DNA from: Geobacter sp. UBA6151
Lineage (GTDB): Bacteria; Desulfobacterota; Desulfuromonadia; Geobacterales; Pseudopelobacteraceae
Length of the DNA: 54,729 bases
Direction of reading: 5' to 3'
NCBI GenBank assembly: GCA_002423105.1
Contig: DIUT01000006.1
Span: 1-54,729 of the forward strand
The translations under genes were made by a program, and so were the position numbers. The notes below the pieces were generated by a model. That model saw only the letters and a program-made list of their open reading frames with translations. It was not told the origin of the DNA and did not search any database. Below are positions 16,633 to 24,868 of the stretch, one piece after another. The first letter of the stretch is position 1, and each line of letters begins with the position of its first letter.

Positions 16633-18036
16633 ATGCTGCGAACATTGTTGCGCACCAAAGAACTGGTGCAACCGCCTGCCTCTGACGGGCAGGGCCTGCA
16701 TAAAACCCTTACGGTCTGGCATCTGGCTGCCATCGGCATCGGCTGCATGGTGGGGGTGGGGATCTTCGTGCTGCCGGGAGTGGAAGCGGCGCAACATGCC
16801 GGGCCGGGTATTACCCTGTCATTTATGCTGGCTGCCCTTGCCGTGGGGTTTGCGGCCCTGGCCTATGCCGAACTGTCCGCCATGCTGCCCATATCCGGCG
16901 GCGCCTACAGCTATTGCTATATGACCCTGGGTGAATTCCCGGCCTGGCTGACCGGCTGGACGCTGCTTTTTGAATATGCTGTTGCCGCCGCCATGGTGGC
17001 CATCGGCTGGTCCGCCTACCTGGGGCATCTGCTGCAAGGGTTCGGCATAGGGATTCCTCAAACATTGATGATGTCTCCCTTTGGTGCACAAAGCGGTATG
17101 ATCAACCTTCCGGCTCTGCTGGTGGTGCTGATAACCGTCATGTTTGCCCTGCTGGGCATTCAGGAAAGCGCCCGCGCCGCATTGGCGCTGGTAGTGGTGA
17201 AGCTTGCCGCAGTACTGATCTTTCTGGGAGAATCGGTGGGGCATGTGCGGACCGAAAACTGGATACCCTTTATGCCCTTTGGATTTAGCGGTGTTCTGAC
17301 CGCCGCTTCGGTAACCTTTATCGCCTTTGGCGGATTTGAGGCCATGACCACGGCTGCTGAAGAAGCCAGAAATCCGCAACGTGACCTGCCACGGGCGCTG
17401 GGCATTACACTGCTGGTGGTGATGCTTGCCTATGTGGCTGTTGCAGCGGTCATGACCGGTGTCATGTCCTATCAGGAGCTGGATGTGGCCGACCCCATGA
17501 CCGTGGTGCTGGTCGCTGCCCAGCATCCCTGGGCAGCGCAACTGATTGCTGCTGCGGCCCTGTTTGGTATGACCTCGGTGCTGCTGGCCCTGTTTGTGGC
17601 TCTGCCGCGCATCATCTTTGCCATGGCCCGGGACGGTCTGTTGCCCGATGCCCTGGCCAAGCTCCACCACCGCTTCGGTACGCCGCAACGGGCTACGCTG
17701 GCAGTTGGTCTGCTGGTTGCCGTAATTGCCTCGCTGCTGCCGATCCAGGTTGTGGCGGAACTTTGTTCATTGGGGATTCTGACAGCTTCGCTGATCGTCT
17801 GTCTGGCCGTGCTGGTCTTGCGTTACAGCCATCCCGATCTGCCGCGGCCCTTCAGGATGCCGGCCGCATTTCTGCTGGCTCCGCTGGGCATACTCATTTA
17901 TCTGACGCTGATCTTTATGCTGCCTGCAGCAACCTTGCTGCGCTATTTGATCTGGCTGGGGCTGGGGACGCTGTTGTGGGTATGCTACGGGAGACGCACC
18001 AGCCATCTGGTCTGCCGAAAGGAGCAACTGCCCTGA
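16633..18036 (+). CDS. APC-superfamily amino-acid permease (CAT-like)
   Basis: 467 aa. The ATG at 16633 was taken because GGGAAAGGG (16614-16622) lies upstream; ATGs at 16582 and 16612 are in frame without such a site. It has 12 hydrophobic segments. The first carries the substrate loop IGIGCMVGVGIFVLPG of the APC family, and FIAFGGFEAMTTAAEE is the conserved TM6-TM7 motif of cationic amino-acid transporters. It probably imports an amino acid at the inner membrane; the substrate is not readable. It is translationally coupled to the next gene (CTGA overlap). Confidence 0.85.
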   Translation: MLRTLLRTKELVQPPASDGQGLHKTLTVWHLAAIGIGCMVGVGIFVLPGVEAAQHAGPGITLSFMLAALAVGFAALAYAELSAMLPISGGAYSYCYMTLGEFPAWLTGWTLLFEYAVAAAMVAIGWSAYLGHLLQGFGIGIPQTLMMSPFGAQSGMINLPALLVVLITVMFALLGIQESARAALALVVVKLAAVLIFLGESVGHVRTENWIPFMPFGFSGVLTAASVTFIAFGGFEAMTTAAEEARNPQRDLPRALGITLLVVMLAYVAVAAVMTGVMSYQELDVADPMTVVLVAAQHPWAAQLIAAAALFGMTSVLLALFVALPRIIFAMARDGLLPDALAKLHHRFGTPQRATLAVGLLVAVIASLLPIQVVAELCSLGILTASLIVCLAVLVLRYSHPDLPRPFRMPAAFLLAPLGILIYLTLIFMLPAATLLRYLIWLGLGTLLWVCYGRRTSHLVCRKEQLP

Positions 18037-18497
18037 AAATCTGGATTGATGCCGATGCCTGTCCACGGGTGATCAAGGAGATTGTGTTCCGTGCCTCCGC
18101 CCGTCTCAACCTGCCGGTGCTGCTGGTGGCCAACACCAGCCTTGCCAAACATACCGGCAGTCTGGTTGAGTCCATTGTGGTTGCCGAGGGATTCGATGTG
18201 GCCGATGACTATATTGCCGAACATGCGCAAGCCGTTGATCTGGTCATCACCGCCGACATCCCCCTGGCAGCCCGAATCGTGGCCAACGGCGGCGTGGCCC
18301 TGGACCCCAGGGGAGAAGTGTACACAGAAGATAATGTCAGTGACCGTCTTTCCCTGCGTGACCTGATGATGGAACTCCGTGCGGAAGGCCTTGCTCAGGG
18401 TGGCCCCGGCCAGTTCAGCACCACCGACCGGCAGCGTTTTGCCTCATCTCTCGACCGCCTCCTGACCCAAATGCTCCGCAGAAAGAGACCACTATAA
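18033..18497 (+). CDS. yaiI: YaiI/YqxD family protein (DUF188, UPF0178)
   Basis: 154 aa. The conserved N-terminus K-I-W-I-D-A-D-A-C-P begins directly at a CTG codon at 18033, with AAAGGAG (18018-18024) 8 bases before it. No ATG, GTG or TTG in frame fits the family start, so initiation at CTG is the best reading. The CTG overlaps the TGA of the permease. Later conserved parts are present: VITADIPLAARIV, GEVYTEDN, FSTTDRQRF. The family has a PIN-like nuclease fold; its biological role is unknown. It is followed by yaeQ 2 bases later. Confidence 0.85.
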   Translation: MKIWIDADACPRVIKEIVFRASARLNLPVLLVANTSLAKHTGSLVESIVVAEGFDVADDYIAEHAQAVDLVITADIPLAARIVANGGVALDPRGEVYTEDNVSDRLSLRDLMMELRAEGLAQGGPGQFSTTDRQRFASSLDRLLTQMLRRKRPL

Positions 18498-18499
18498 CC

Positions 18500-19036
18500 A
18501 TGGCGCTACCATCAACAATGTACCGGGCAACCATACAGCTTTCCGACATTGACCGGGGTGTTTACGAGACCCTTAAGACAACAATTGCCCGTCATCCTTC
18601 GGAGACGGAGGAGCGTCTGGTGGCCCGTCTGCTGGCCTGGTTGCTGTTCCACACTGAAGATCTGCTATTTACCAAAGGGGTTTGTGCCGGAGATGAACCG
18701 GACCTGTGGTCCAAGGGAGCCGATGGCCGGGTGCTGCTGTGGGTGGAAGTGGGGCTGCCGGAGGCGGAGCGCCTGATCAAGGCGGCCCGCCATGCCGGGC
18801 AGGTGGCGCTGCTTGCCTGCGGTAACGGGCTGCCGAATTGGGAGCGGCAGCAGTTGCCAAAACTTGCAAGCGTGGCCAACCTGACGGTTGCGCGCCTTGA
18901 CCAGGGTTTCATACAGCGTCTGGTGGCCCTGCTGGAGCGTTCCATTGTCTGGGAAGTCACCATTACCGAAGGCACCATGTACCTGCAGATCAATGGGGAG
19001 TCACTGGAAACAACGGTACAGCTACAATCAACTTGA
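18500..19036 (+). CDS. yaeQ: YaeQ family protein
   Basis: 178 aa, full length for the family (about 180). Characteristic segments are seen: the N-terminal YRATIQLSDIDRGVYE, ETEERLVARLLAWLLF, EPDLWSKGADGRVLLWVEVG (the PD-(D/E)XK-like core with D and E) and TITEGTMYLQING. YaeQ proteins adopt a restriction-nuclease-like fold but their activity is unproven. It is the last gene of the permease-yaiI-yaeQ unit. An AT-rich gap to the sulfate operon follows. Confidence 0.9.
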   Translation: MALPSTMYRATIQLSDIDRGVYETLKTTIARHPSETEERLVARLLAWLLFHTEDLLFTKGVCAGDEPDLWSKGADGRVLLWVEVGLPEAERLIKAARHAGQVALLACGNGLPNWERQQLPKLASVANLTVARLDQGFIQRLVALLERSIVWEVTITEGTMYLQINGESLETTVQLQST

Positions 19037-19072
19037 TAGTATATAAAATCGGTAGATAATATAAAATTATTC

Positions 19073-19102
19073 TTGACAGCTTTGATTTGGTTCTGGTAGT
19101 AC
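19073..19102 (+). promoter_or_regulatory. Likely sigma-70 promoter of the sulfate assimilation operon
   Basis: TTGACA (19073-19078) with TAGTAC (19097-19102) at 18-bp spacing, preceded by T-G (an extended element), about 85 bases before cysP. The 150-bp gap is AT-rich and the untranslated leader holds ATTAATACC. A regulator site (for example of an Rrf2/CysR protein) may lie there but cannot be proven. Confidence 0.45.
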
Positions 19103-19187
19103 TGAAATCATCGTTTTCAAAAAAGCTGGTCCATATATTTTTTTGCTAATTAAATCTATTAATACCATAGACAAAGGAGATAATGTC

Positions 19188-20183
19188 ATGAGTGTCAAAC
19201 GTACCCTGCTTGCTGTTGCTGTCACAGCCCTCTCAACCCTGAGCACCATTCCTGCCATGGCCGCAGACATCAGTCTGTTGAACGTCTCCTACGACCCGAC
19301 CCGGGAGCTGTATGTGGATTTTAATGCCGCCTTCGCCAAATACTATAAGCAGAAGACCGGCGACAACGTCACCATCAAGCAGTCCCACGGTGGCGCGGGC
19401 AAGCAGGCCCGGGCAGTCATCGACGGCCTTGAGGCCGATGTGGTGACCCTGGCCCTGGCCTACGACATTGACGCCATTGCCGCCAAAGGATTGATCAAAC
19501 CGGGCTGGCAGAAAGAATTGCCTCACAACAGTTCTCCCTATACCTCCACCATCGTTTTTCTGGTGCGCAAGGGCAATCCCAAGGGCATCAAAAACTGGGA
19601 TGACCTGGTGAAACCGGGCATGTCCGTAATTACCCCCAACCCCAAGACCTCTGGCGGCGCCCGCTGGAACTATCTGGCTGCCTGGGCCTATGCCCGGCAT
19701 CAGCCGGGCGGCAATGATGCCAAGGCCAAAGAGTTTGTGACCAGACTGTTCAAAAATGTGCCGGTGCTTGATTCCGGCGCCCGCGGCTCCACCAATACCT
19801 TTGTGCAGCGTGGCCTGGGAGATGTGCTGCTGGCCTGGGAGAACGAAGCGTTCCTGGCCGTCAGAGAACTGGGACCGGACAAGTTTGATATCGTCACGCC
19901 GCCGGAAAGCATCCTGGCTGAGCCACCGGTTACGGTCATCGACAAAGTGGCGGACAAGCGCGGTACCCGCAAGGTTGCCGAGGAGTACCTGAAGTACCTC
20001 TACACGGACGAAGGGCAGAAAATAGCGGCCAAGCACTACTATCGCCCGATTAACGCCAAGATCCCCACCAAGCTGGCCAAGGTGAAAAAGCTGTACACCA
20101 TCGACAAGGATTTTGGCGGTTGGCAGAAAGCCCAGAAAGCCCATTTCAGTGACGGCGGTACCTTTGACCAGATTTACAGGTAG
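19188..20183 (+). CDS. cysP: Periplasmic sulfate/thiosulfate-binding protein
   Basis: 331 aa from ATG 19188 (AAAGGAG at 19173-19179). It has a clear Sec signal peptide (MSVKRTLLAVAV...AMAA) with cleavage near residue 24. The mature part carries the Sbp/CysP signatures NVSYDPTRELY, QSHGGAGKQARAV and PNPKTSGGARWNYL. It captures sulfate in the periplasm and delivers it to CysT/CysW. It is first of seven consecutive sulfate genes. Its stop codon TAG forms the first three bases of a palindromic repeat, TAGGGGCGGCC, suggesting the element inserted exactly at the gene end. Confidence 0.92.
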   Translation: MSVKRTLLAVAVTALSTLSTIPAMAADISLLNVSYDPTRELYVDFNAAFAKYYKQKTGDNVTIKQSHGGAGKQARAVIDGLEADVVTLALAYDIDAIAAKGLIKPGWQKELPHNSSPYTSTIVFLVRKGNPKGIKNWDDLVKPGMSVITPNPKTSGGARWNYLAAWAYARHQPGGNDAKAKEFVTRLFKNVPVLDSGARGSTNTFVQRGLGDVLLAWENEAFLAVRELGPDKFDIVTPPESILAEPPVTVIDKVADKRGTRKVAEEYLKYLYTDEGQKIAAKHYYRPINAKIPTKLAKVKKLYTIDKDFGGWQKAQKAHFSDGGTFDQIYR

Positions 20184-20256
20184 GGGCGGCCCCATGTGGC
20201 CGCCCAAGTCCGGGCCCCACGCCCAAGTCCGGGCACCCACATGGGGGTGCCCCTAC
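20181..20256. repeat. GC-rich palindromic repeat element, copy 1
   Basis: Begins TAGGGGCGGCC and ends GGGTGCCCCTAC, an inverted-repeat pair. Inside are further small stems (GGCCCCATGTGGCC) and two copies of CCCAAGTCCGGGC. It sits between cysP and cysT. A second copy of the same design lies at 21991-22071. In both, the leading TAG is the stop codon of the preceding gene. Confidence 0.75.
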
Positions 20257-20284
20257 GATCAGATAACCGTTGCAGGAACAGACC

Positions 20285-21115
20285 ATGAAATTATTCAGCA
20301 AGCATACCAACGTGCTGCCCGGCTTCGGGCCGACACTGGGCTTTACGATCTTCTATCTCTGCCTGATCGTGTTGATACCACTCTCTGCCCTGGTCTTCAA
20401 AACCGCTGAAATCTCCTGGCAGGAGTTCCTCGAAGTGGTGACAGACCAGCGGGTACTGGCCTCCTACAAGGTGACCTTCGGCGCTGCCCTGGTTGCCGCT
20501 GCAATTAACGCGGTTTTCGGTCTGCTGACCGCCTGGGTGCTGGTGCGCTACCGCTTTCCCGGTCGGAAACTGATCGACGCCCTGGTGGATCTCCCCTTTG
20601 CCCTGCCGACTGCCGTGGCCGGTATCACCCTGGCCACCATTTACTCGCACAACGGCTGGATGGGGCGATTGCTGGAGCCGCTGGGGATCAAGGTGGCCTT
20701 TACGCCGCTGGGGATCATGGTGGCCATGATTTTTATCGGTCTGCCCTTTGTGGTGCGCACGGTGCAACCGGTGATTGAGGAGATCGACAGCGAACTGGAG
20801 GAGGCTGCCGCCTGCCTCGAGGCCAATCGTTTCCAGACCCTGCTGCGGGTGATTTTCCCCCTGCTGCTGCCCTCACTATTGACCGGGTTTGCCCTGTCCT
20901 TTGCCCGTGCGGTTGGCGAATACGGCTCCATCATCTTTATTGCGGGGAACATGCCGATGATCTCGGAAATCACGCCGCTGCTGATCATCACCAAACTGGA
21001 GCAGTTTGACTATACCGGCGCCACCGCCATCGCCACGGTCATGTTGCTGGCATCGTTCCTGATGTTGCTGGTGATCAATCTGCTGCAAAAGTGGAGTAGA
21101 AAGTACGCGGAGTAA
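20285..21115 (+). CDS. cysT: Sulfate ABC transporter permease CysT
   Basis: 276 aa from ATG 20285 (AGGAA upstream). It has six hydrophobic segments and the ABC permease EAA loop (EEAAACLEANRFQTLLRVIFP), plus the sulfate-permease signatures LPFALPTAVAGITLA and ARAVGEYGSIIFIAG. It forms the inner-membrane channel with CysW. It is preceded by repeat copy 1, with 11 bases to cysW. Confidence 0.93.
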   Translation: MKLFSKHTNVLPGFGPTLGFTIFYLCLIVLIPLSALVFKTAEISWQEFLEVVTDQRVLASYKVTFGAALVAAAINAVFGLLTAWVLVRYRFPGRKLIDALVDLPFALPTAVAGITLATIYSHNGWMGRLLEPLGIKVAFTPLGIMVAMIFIGLPFVVRTVQPVIEEIDSELEEAAACLEANRFQTLLRVIFPLLLPSLLTGFALSFARAVGEYGSIIFIAGNMPMISEITPLLIITKLEQFDYTGATAIATVMLLASFLMLLVINLLQKWSRKYAE

Positions 21116-21126
21116 CGGAGCAGACC

Positions 21127-21993
21127 ATGTCATTACCAGCACCGCCACATAAACGAGTCACTGCAGCAGATGGTCCCACCGTTACTGAACCGGCCCTTGT
21201 GCGCTGGCTGCTGATCGCCATCGCCCTGACCTTCCTGATCCTGTTTCTGGCCTTACCGCTGGTTGCGGTATTCAGCCAGGCATTTGAAAAGGGGATGGCG
21301 GTCTATGTTGCCGCACTGACCGAGGCCGACACCCTTTCCTCCATCAAACTGACGCTTTTGACTGCGGCAGTGGCGGTGCCGCTCAACCTGTTTTTCGGCG
21401 TCTCGGCCGCCTGGGCCATCGCCAAATTCAGCTTTCCGGGCAAGAACCTGCTGACAACCCTGATTGATCTGCCCTTTTCGGTCTCGCCGGTTATCTCCGG
21501 CCTGATCTATGTGCTGGTTTTCGGCCTGCAGGGATGGCTGGGCCCCTGGTTGCAGGAGCATGACATCAAAATAGTCTTTGCCGTGCCGGGAATCATCCTG
21601 GCCACCATCTTCGTGACCTTTCCCTTCATCGCCCGGGAGCTGATCCCGCTGATGGAGGCCCAGGGCAGAGACGAAGAGGAGGCGGCCATGGTGCTGGGCG
21701 CAACCGGTCTACAGACCTTTTTCCGGGTCACCCTGCCCAATATCAAGTGGGGGATCATGTATGGCGTGATTCTTTGTAACGCCCGGGCCATGGGCGAGTT
21801 CGGCGCGGTTTCGGTTATTTCCGGGCATATTCGCGGCATGACCAACACCGTCCCGCTGCATGTGGAGATTCTGTACAACGAATACAACTTCACGGCCGCC
21901 TTTGCCGTGGCGTCGCTGCTGGCCTTTCTGGCGCTGATCACCCTGGTGATCAAGACTATTGCCGAGTGGAAGGTACGAGCAACATTATCGTAG
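21127..21993 (+). CDS. cysW: Sulfate ABC transporter permease CysW
   Basis: 288 aa with CGGAG before the ATG. It has six hydrophobic segments and a permease loop EEAAMVLGATGLQTFFRVTLP, with LPFSVSPVISGLIYVL and ARAMGEFGAVSVISGH as in CysW. It pairs with CysT. The TAG stop is again the first three bases of a TAGGGGCGGCC repeat. The short N-terminal extension before the first membrane span is ordinary for the family. Confidence 0.93.
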   Translation: MSLPAPPHKRVTAADGPTVTEPALVRWLLIAIALTFLILFLALPLVAVFSQAFEKGMAVYVAALTEADTLSSIKLTLLTAAVAVPLNLFFGVSAAWAIAKFSFPGKNLLTTLIDLPFSVSPVISGLIYVLVFGLQGWLGPWLQEHDIKIVFAVPGIILATIFVTFPFIARELIPLMEAQGRDEEEAAMVLGATGLQTFFRVTLPNIKWGIMYGVILCNARAMGEFGAVSVISGHIRGMTNTVPLHVEILYNEYNFTAAFAVASLLAFLALITLVIKTIAEWKVRATLS

Positions 21994-22071
21994 GGGCGGC
22001 CCCGCGTGGCCGCCCAAATAGACCGACAACAAGCGGACAACAAGCGGGCAACCACATGGGGTTGCCCCTAC
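21991..22071. repeat. GC-rich palindromic repeat element, copy 2
   Basis: Begins TAGGGGCGGCC and ends GGTTGCCCCTAC, the same termini as copy 1 (20181-20256), with a different middle that holds two copies of ACAACAAGCGG. It lies between cysW and cysA, 20 bases before the cysA start. Confidence 0.75.
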
Positions 22072-22091
22072 CCATGACAGGAAACGGAATC

Positions 22092-23126
22092 ATGAGTATC
22101 GAAATTGAAAACATCTCCAAGCAGTTCGGCAGCTTTACGGCATTGAACGACGTCAGCCTGTCCATCCCGTCCGGCGAGCTGGTGGCGCTGCTGGGTCCCT
22201 CCGGCTCCGGCAAGACAACCCTGCTGCGGATCATCGCCGGGCTGGAAACTGCCGACAGCGGACGGATTCTGTTCAACGGCCAGGACACCACCAGCAGCCA
22301 TGTGCGCGAACGCAGGGTGGGCTTTGTGTTCCAGCACTACGCACTGTTCAAGCATCTGACTGTTTTTGACAATGTTGCCTTCGGTCTGAACGTTCGTCCC
22401 AAAAGCACGCGTCCCGCAAAGTCGGAAATCCGTGACAGAGTTTCCGAACTGCTCAAACTGGTGCAACTGGAAGGGCTGGCCAATCGTTATCCGGCGCAGC
22501 TTTCCGGCGGACAGCGCCAGCGCATAGCGTTAGCACGAGCCCTGGCGGTGGAGCCGCAGGTGTTGCTGCTGGATGAGCCGTTCGGCGCGCTTGACGCCCA
22601 GGTGCGGGCCGAACTGCGCCGCTGGCTGCGACGGCTGCACGACGAGATTCATGTCACCAGTGTCTTTGTCACCCATGATCAGGAGGAAGCCCTGGAAGTG
22701 GCCGACCAGATTGTGGTCATGAACAAGGGCAGGATCGAACAGGCCGGAACGCCGGACCAGGTGTATGAGCACCCGGCCAACCCCTTTGTGCTCAACTTCC
22801 TGGGGAACGTCAACCTGTTCCATGGACGGTTGCAGCAAGCGGGCGGCCCGCAGGAGACGGATGAAAATGCCGTGTCCTACGTCCGTTCCCACGATATCGA
22901 GCTTGATCGCAACCAGCAGGACGCCAGTGCGCTCAAGTCGGAAATCAGGCATATCCAGAAGCTGGGGCCGCAGGTAAGGGTGACCTTGGCCATCAGCGGT
23001 ACCGGTGAACTGATCGAGGCGGAATTGACCAGGGATCAGTTTCAGAATCTGGGGTTACAGCAGGGGGAGCAGGTGTATGTTAGGCCGAGACAGGTAAGAG
23101 TCTTTGTCGAGGATTATCAGATATGA
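22092..23126 (+). CDS. cysA: Sulfate ABC transporter ATPase CysA
   Basis: 344 aa from ATG 22092, chosen for the canonical MSIEIENISKQFG start; AGGAA precedes it. It has Walker A GPSGSGKTT (about 36-44), signature LSGGQRQR, Walker B LLLDEPFGALD and switch VTHDQEEA, followed by a C-terminal TOBE-like part with VSYVRSHDIEL. It energises CysT/W. It overlaps cysH by 4 bases (ATGA). Confidence 0.94.
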   Translation: MSIEIENISKQFGSFTALNDVSLSIPSGELVALLGPSGSGKTTLLRIIAGLETADSGRILFNGQDTTSSHVRERRVGFVFQHYALFKHLTVFDNVAFGLNVRPKSTRPAKSEIRDRVSELLKLVQLEGLANRYPAQLSGGQRQRIALARALAVEPQVLLLDEPFGALDAQVRAELRRWLRRLHDEIHVTSVFVTHDQEEALEVADQIVVMNKGRIEQAGTPDQVYEHPANPFVLNFLGNVNLFHGRLQQAGGPQETDENAVSYVRSHDIELDRNQQDASALKSEIRHIQKLGPQVRVTLAISGTGELIEAELTRDQFQNLGLQQGEQVYVRPRQVRVFVEDYQI

Positions 23127-23797
23127 CAGAAAAAACGACGGCAACCGAAATCCTGAAGGCCGGTATCGAGGCGGCAGGAGGTCCGGTTTCCCTGGCCTGC
23201 TCCTTTTCGCTGGAAGATCTGGCCATTATTGATATTGCCCATACAGCCGGTCTGAAGCTGGGGGTCTTTGCCATCGATACCGGTCGCCTGAACGAGGAAA
23301 CCTATGCGGTGGCTGAGGCACTGGTTGACCGCTATAACCTGCGCATCGACTGGTATTTCCCCCGTCATGAAGCGGTTGAAAAACTGGAGCGGGAAAAGGG
23401 GCTGTTTTCCTTCCGTGAATCACTGGATAACCGCCACGGGTGCTGCCACATCCGCAAGGTCGAGCCGCTTGGCCGGGCACTGAAAGAGCTGAACGGCTGG
23501 GTAACCGGCATGCGCCGAAGCCAGAGTGTGACCCGTAACGATCTTGCCGCCATTGGGCGTGATGAGCTGAACGGCGGCCTGCTCAAGATAAACCCGCTGC
23601 TTGACTGGACTGAGGAAGAGCTGCTGGACTACACCGAGGAGCATCGGCTGCCGAAAAACCGCCTGTATCGTCAAGGCTACCGCTCCATCGGCTGTGCCCC
23701 CTGCACCAGGGCGGTGCAGCCTGGCGAAGATGCACGGGCAGGACGCTGGTGGTGGGAGAATCCGGAAAACAAGGAATGCGGCCTGCATCGGCGGTAA
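23123..23797 (+). CDS. cysH: Assimilatory adenylyl-sulfate (APS) reductase
   Basis: 224 aa. It has the PP-loop-like N-terminus (SLACSFSLEDLAI), and the iron-sulfur Cys pairs are present: C107-C108 (RHGCCHIRK) and C191-C194 (GCAPCTRAV). The catalytic Cys is C219 in KECGLH. The double-Cys pattern identifies an APS reductase with a [4Fe-4S] cluster rather than a PAPS reductase. This agrees with the absence of an APS kinase domain in the operon. It reduces APS to sulfite and AMP in the cytosol, using thioredoxin or glutathione. It follows cysA with overlap and precedes cysD by 30 bases. Confidence 0.93.
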   Translation: MTEKTTATEILKAGIEAAGGPVSLACSFSLEDLAIIDIAHTAGLKLGVFAIDTGRLNEETYAVAEALVDRYNLRIDWYFPRHEAVEKLEREKGLFSFRESLDNRHGCCHIRKVEPLGRALKELNGWVTGMRRSQSVTRNDLAAIGRDELNGGLLKINPLLDWTEEELLDYTEEHRLPKNRLYRQGYRSIGCAPCTRAVQPGEDARAGRWWWENPENKECGLHRR

Positions 23798-23827
23798 CAA
23801 CCGGTTTGTAAACCTAAGGAGGCATTC

Positions 23828-24733
23828 GTGAGTCAACATGTAACTCATCTGCAACAACTAGAAGCTGAAAGTATCCATATCATCCGCGAAGTGGTGGCTG
23901 AATTCGGCAATCCGGTGATGCTTTACTCCATCGGAAAGGATTCGGCGGTGATGCTGCATCTGGCCCGCAAAGCCTTTTACCCGGCTCCGCCGCCGTTTCC
24001 ACTGCTGCACGTGGATACCACCTGGAAGTTCCGCGAGATGATCCAGTTCCGGGATCGCATGGCTGCGGAGTGCGGTTTTGACCTGATCGTGCATGTCAAC
24101 GAGGAGGGGGGAGACCGTGGTGTGTCGCCCTTTACCCACGGTTCGGCGCTCTATACCGATGTCATGAAAACCGAGGGCTTAAAGCAGGCCCTGGACCGTT
24201 ACAAGTTCGATGCCGCCTTTGGCGGTGCCCGACGTGACGAGGAGAAATCCCGGGCCAAGGAACGGATTTTCTCCTTCCGCAGCGCCCATCACCGCTGGGA
24301 CCCCAAGAATCAGCGTCCGGAACTGTGGAACCTCTACAACACCCGGATCAAACCGGGGGAGAGCATCCGCGTTTTCCCGCTTTCCAACTGGACCGAGCTG
24401 GATATCTGGCAGTACATCCACCTGGAAAACATTCCGATCGTGCCGCTGTACTATGCCGCCGTGCGGCCGGTGGTGGAGCGGGACGGCATGCTGATCATGG
24501 TGGATGATGACCGTCTGGAACTGCTGCCCGACGAAGAGGTGCAGTACAAATCGGTCCGCTTCCGTACTCTGGGCTGCTACCCCCTGACCGGCGCCGTGGA
24601 GTCAGAGGCAAATACCCTGCCGCAGATCATCCAGGAAATGTTGTTGACCCGCACCTCGGAGCGTCAGGGACGTCTGATCGACCATGATCAGGCTGGGTCG
24701 ATGGAGAAGAAGAAGCAGGAGGGATACTTCTAA
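23828..24733 (+). CDS. cysD: Sulfate adenylyltransferase subunit 2
   Basis: 301 aa, GTG start with AAGGAGG (23816-23822). It has the PP-loop VMLYSIGKDSAVMLHLARKA, then FGGARRDEEKSRAKER and the C-terminal RTSERQGRLIDHDQ, all typical of CysD. With CysN it makes APS from ATP and sulfate. A long palindrome separates it from cysN. Confidence 0.95.
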   Translation: MSQHVTHLQQLEAESIHIIREVVAEFGNPVMLYSIGKDSAVMLHLARKAFYPAPPPFPLLHVDTTWKFREMIQFRDRMAAECGFDLIVHVNEEGGDRGVSPFTHGSALYTDVMKTEGLKQALDRYKFDAAFGGARRDEEKSRAKERIFSFRSAHHRWDPKNQRPELWNLYNTRIKPGESIRVFPLSNWTELDIWQYIHLENIPIVPLYYAAVRPVVERDGMLIMVDDDRLELLPDEEVQYKSVRFRTLGCYPLTGAVESEANTLPQIIQEMLLTRTSERQGRLIDHDQAGSMEKKKQEGYF

Positions 24734-24735
24734 AG

Positions 24736-24851
24736 AAACGCCACTTTTCCGTTCTGGCGGCGTAAGTCTTCGTGATGTCTTGTGCGGCGTAGCGCTGCTA
24801 CGCCTCCGCGCCATCCCTCGACAGCCTTGCCAGAACGAAAAATTGACGTTT
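24736..24851. repeat. Long imperfect palindrome (copy B)
   Basis: A 116-bp inverted repeat between cysD and cysN. The ends AAACGCCACTTTTCCGTTC and the complement of GAACGAAAAATTGACGTTT match at most positions, and the centre is CGTAGCGCTGCTACG (24788-24802). The centre is identical to copy A at 11256-11270 while the arms differ. It would form a large hairpin in the operon mRNA. Confidence 0.75.
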
Positions 24852-24868
24852 CAGAGAGGAATAAGCGT

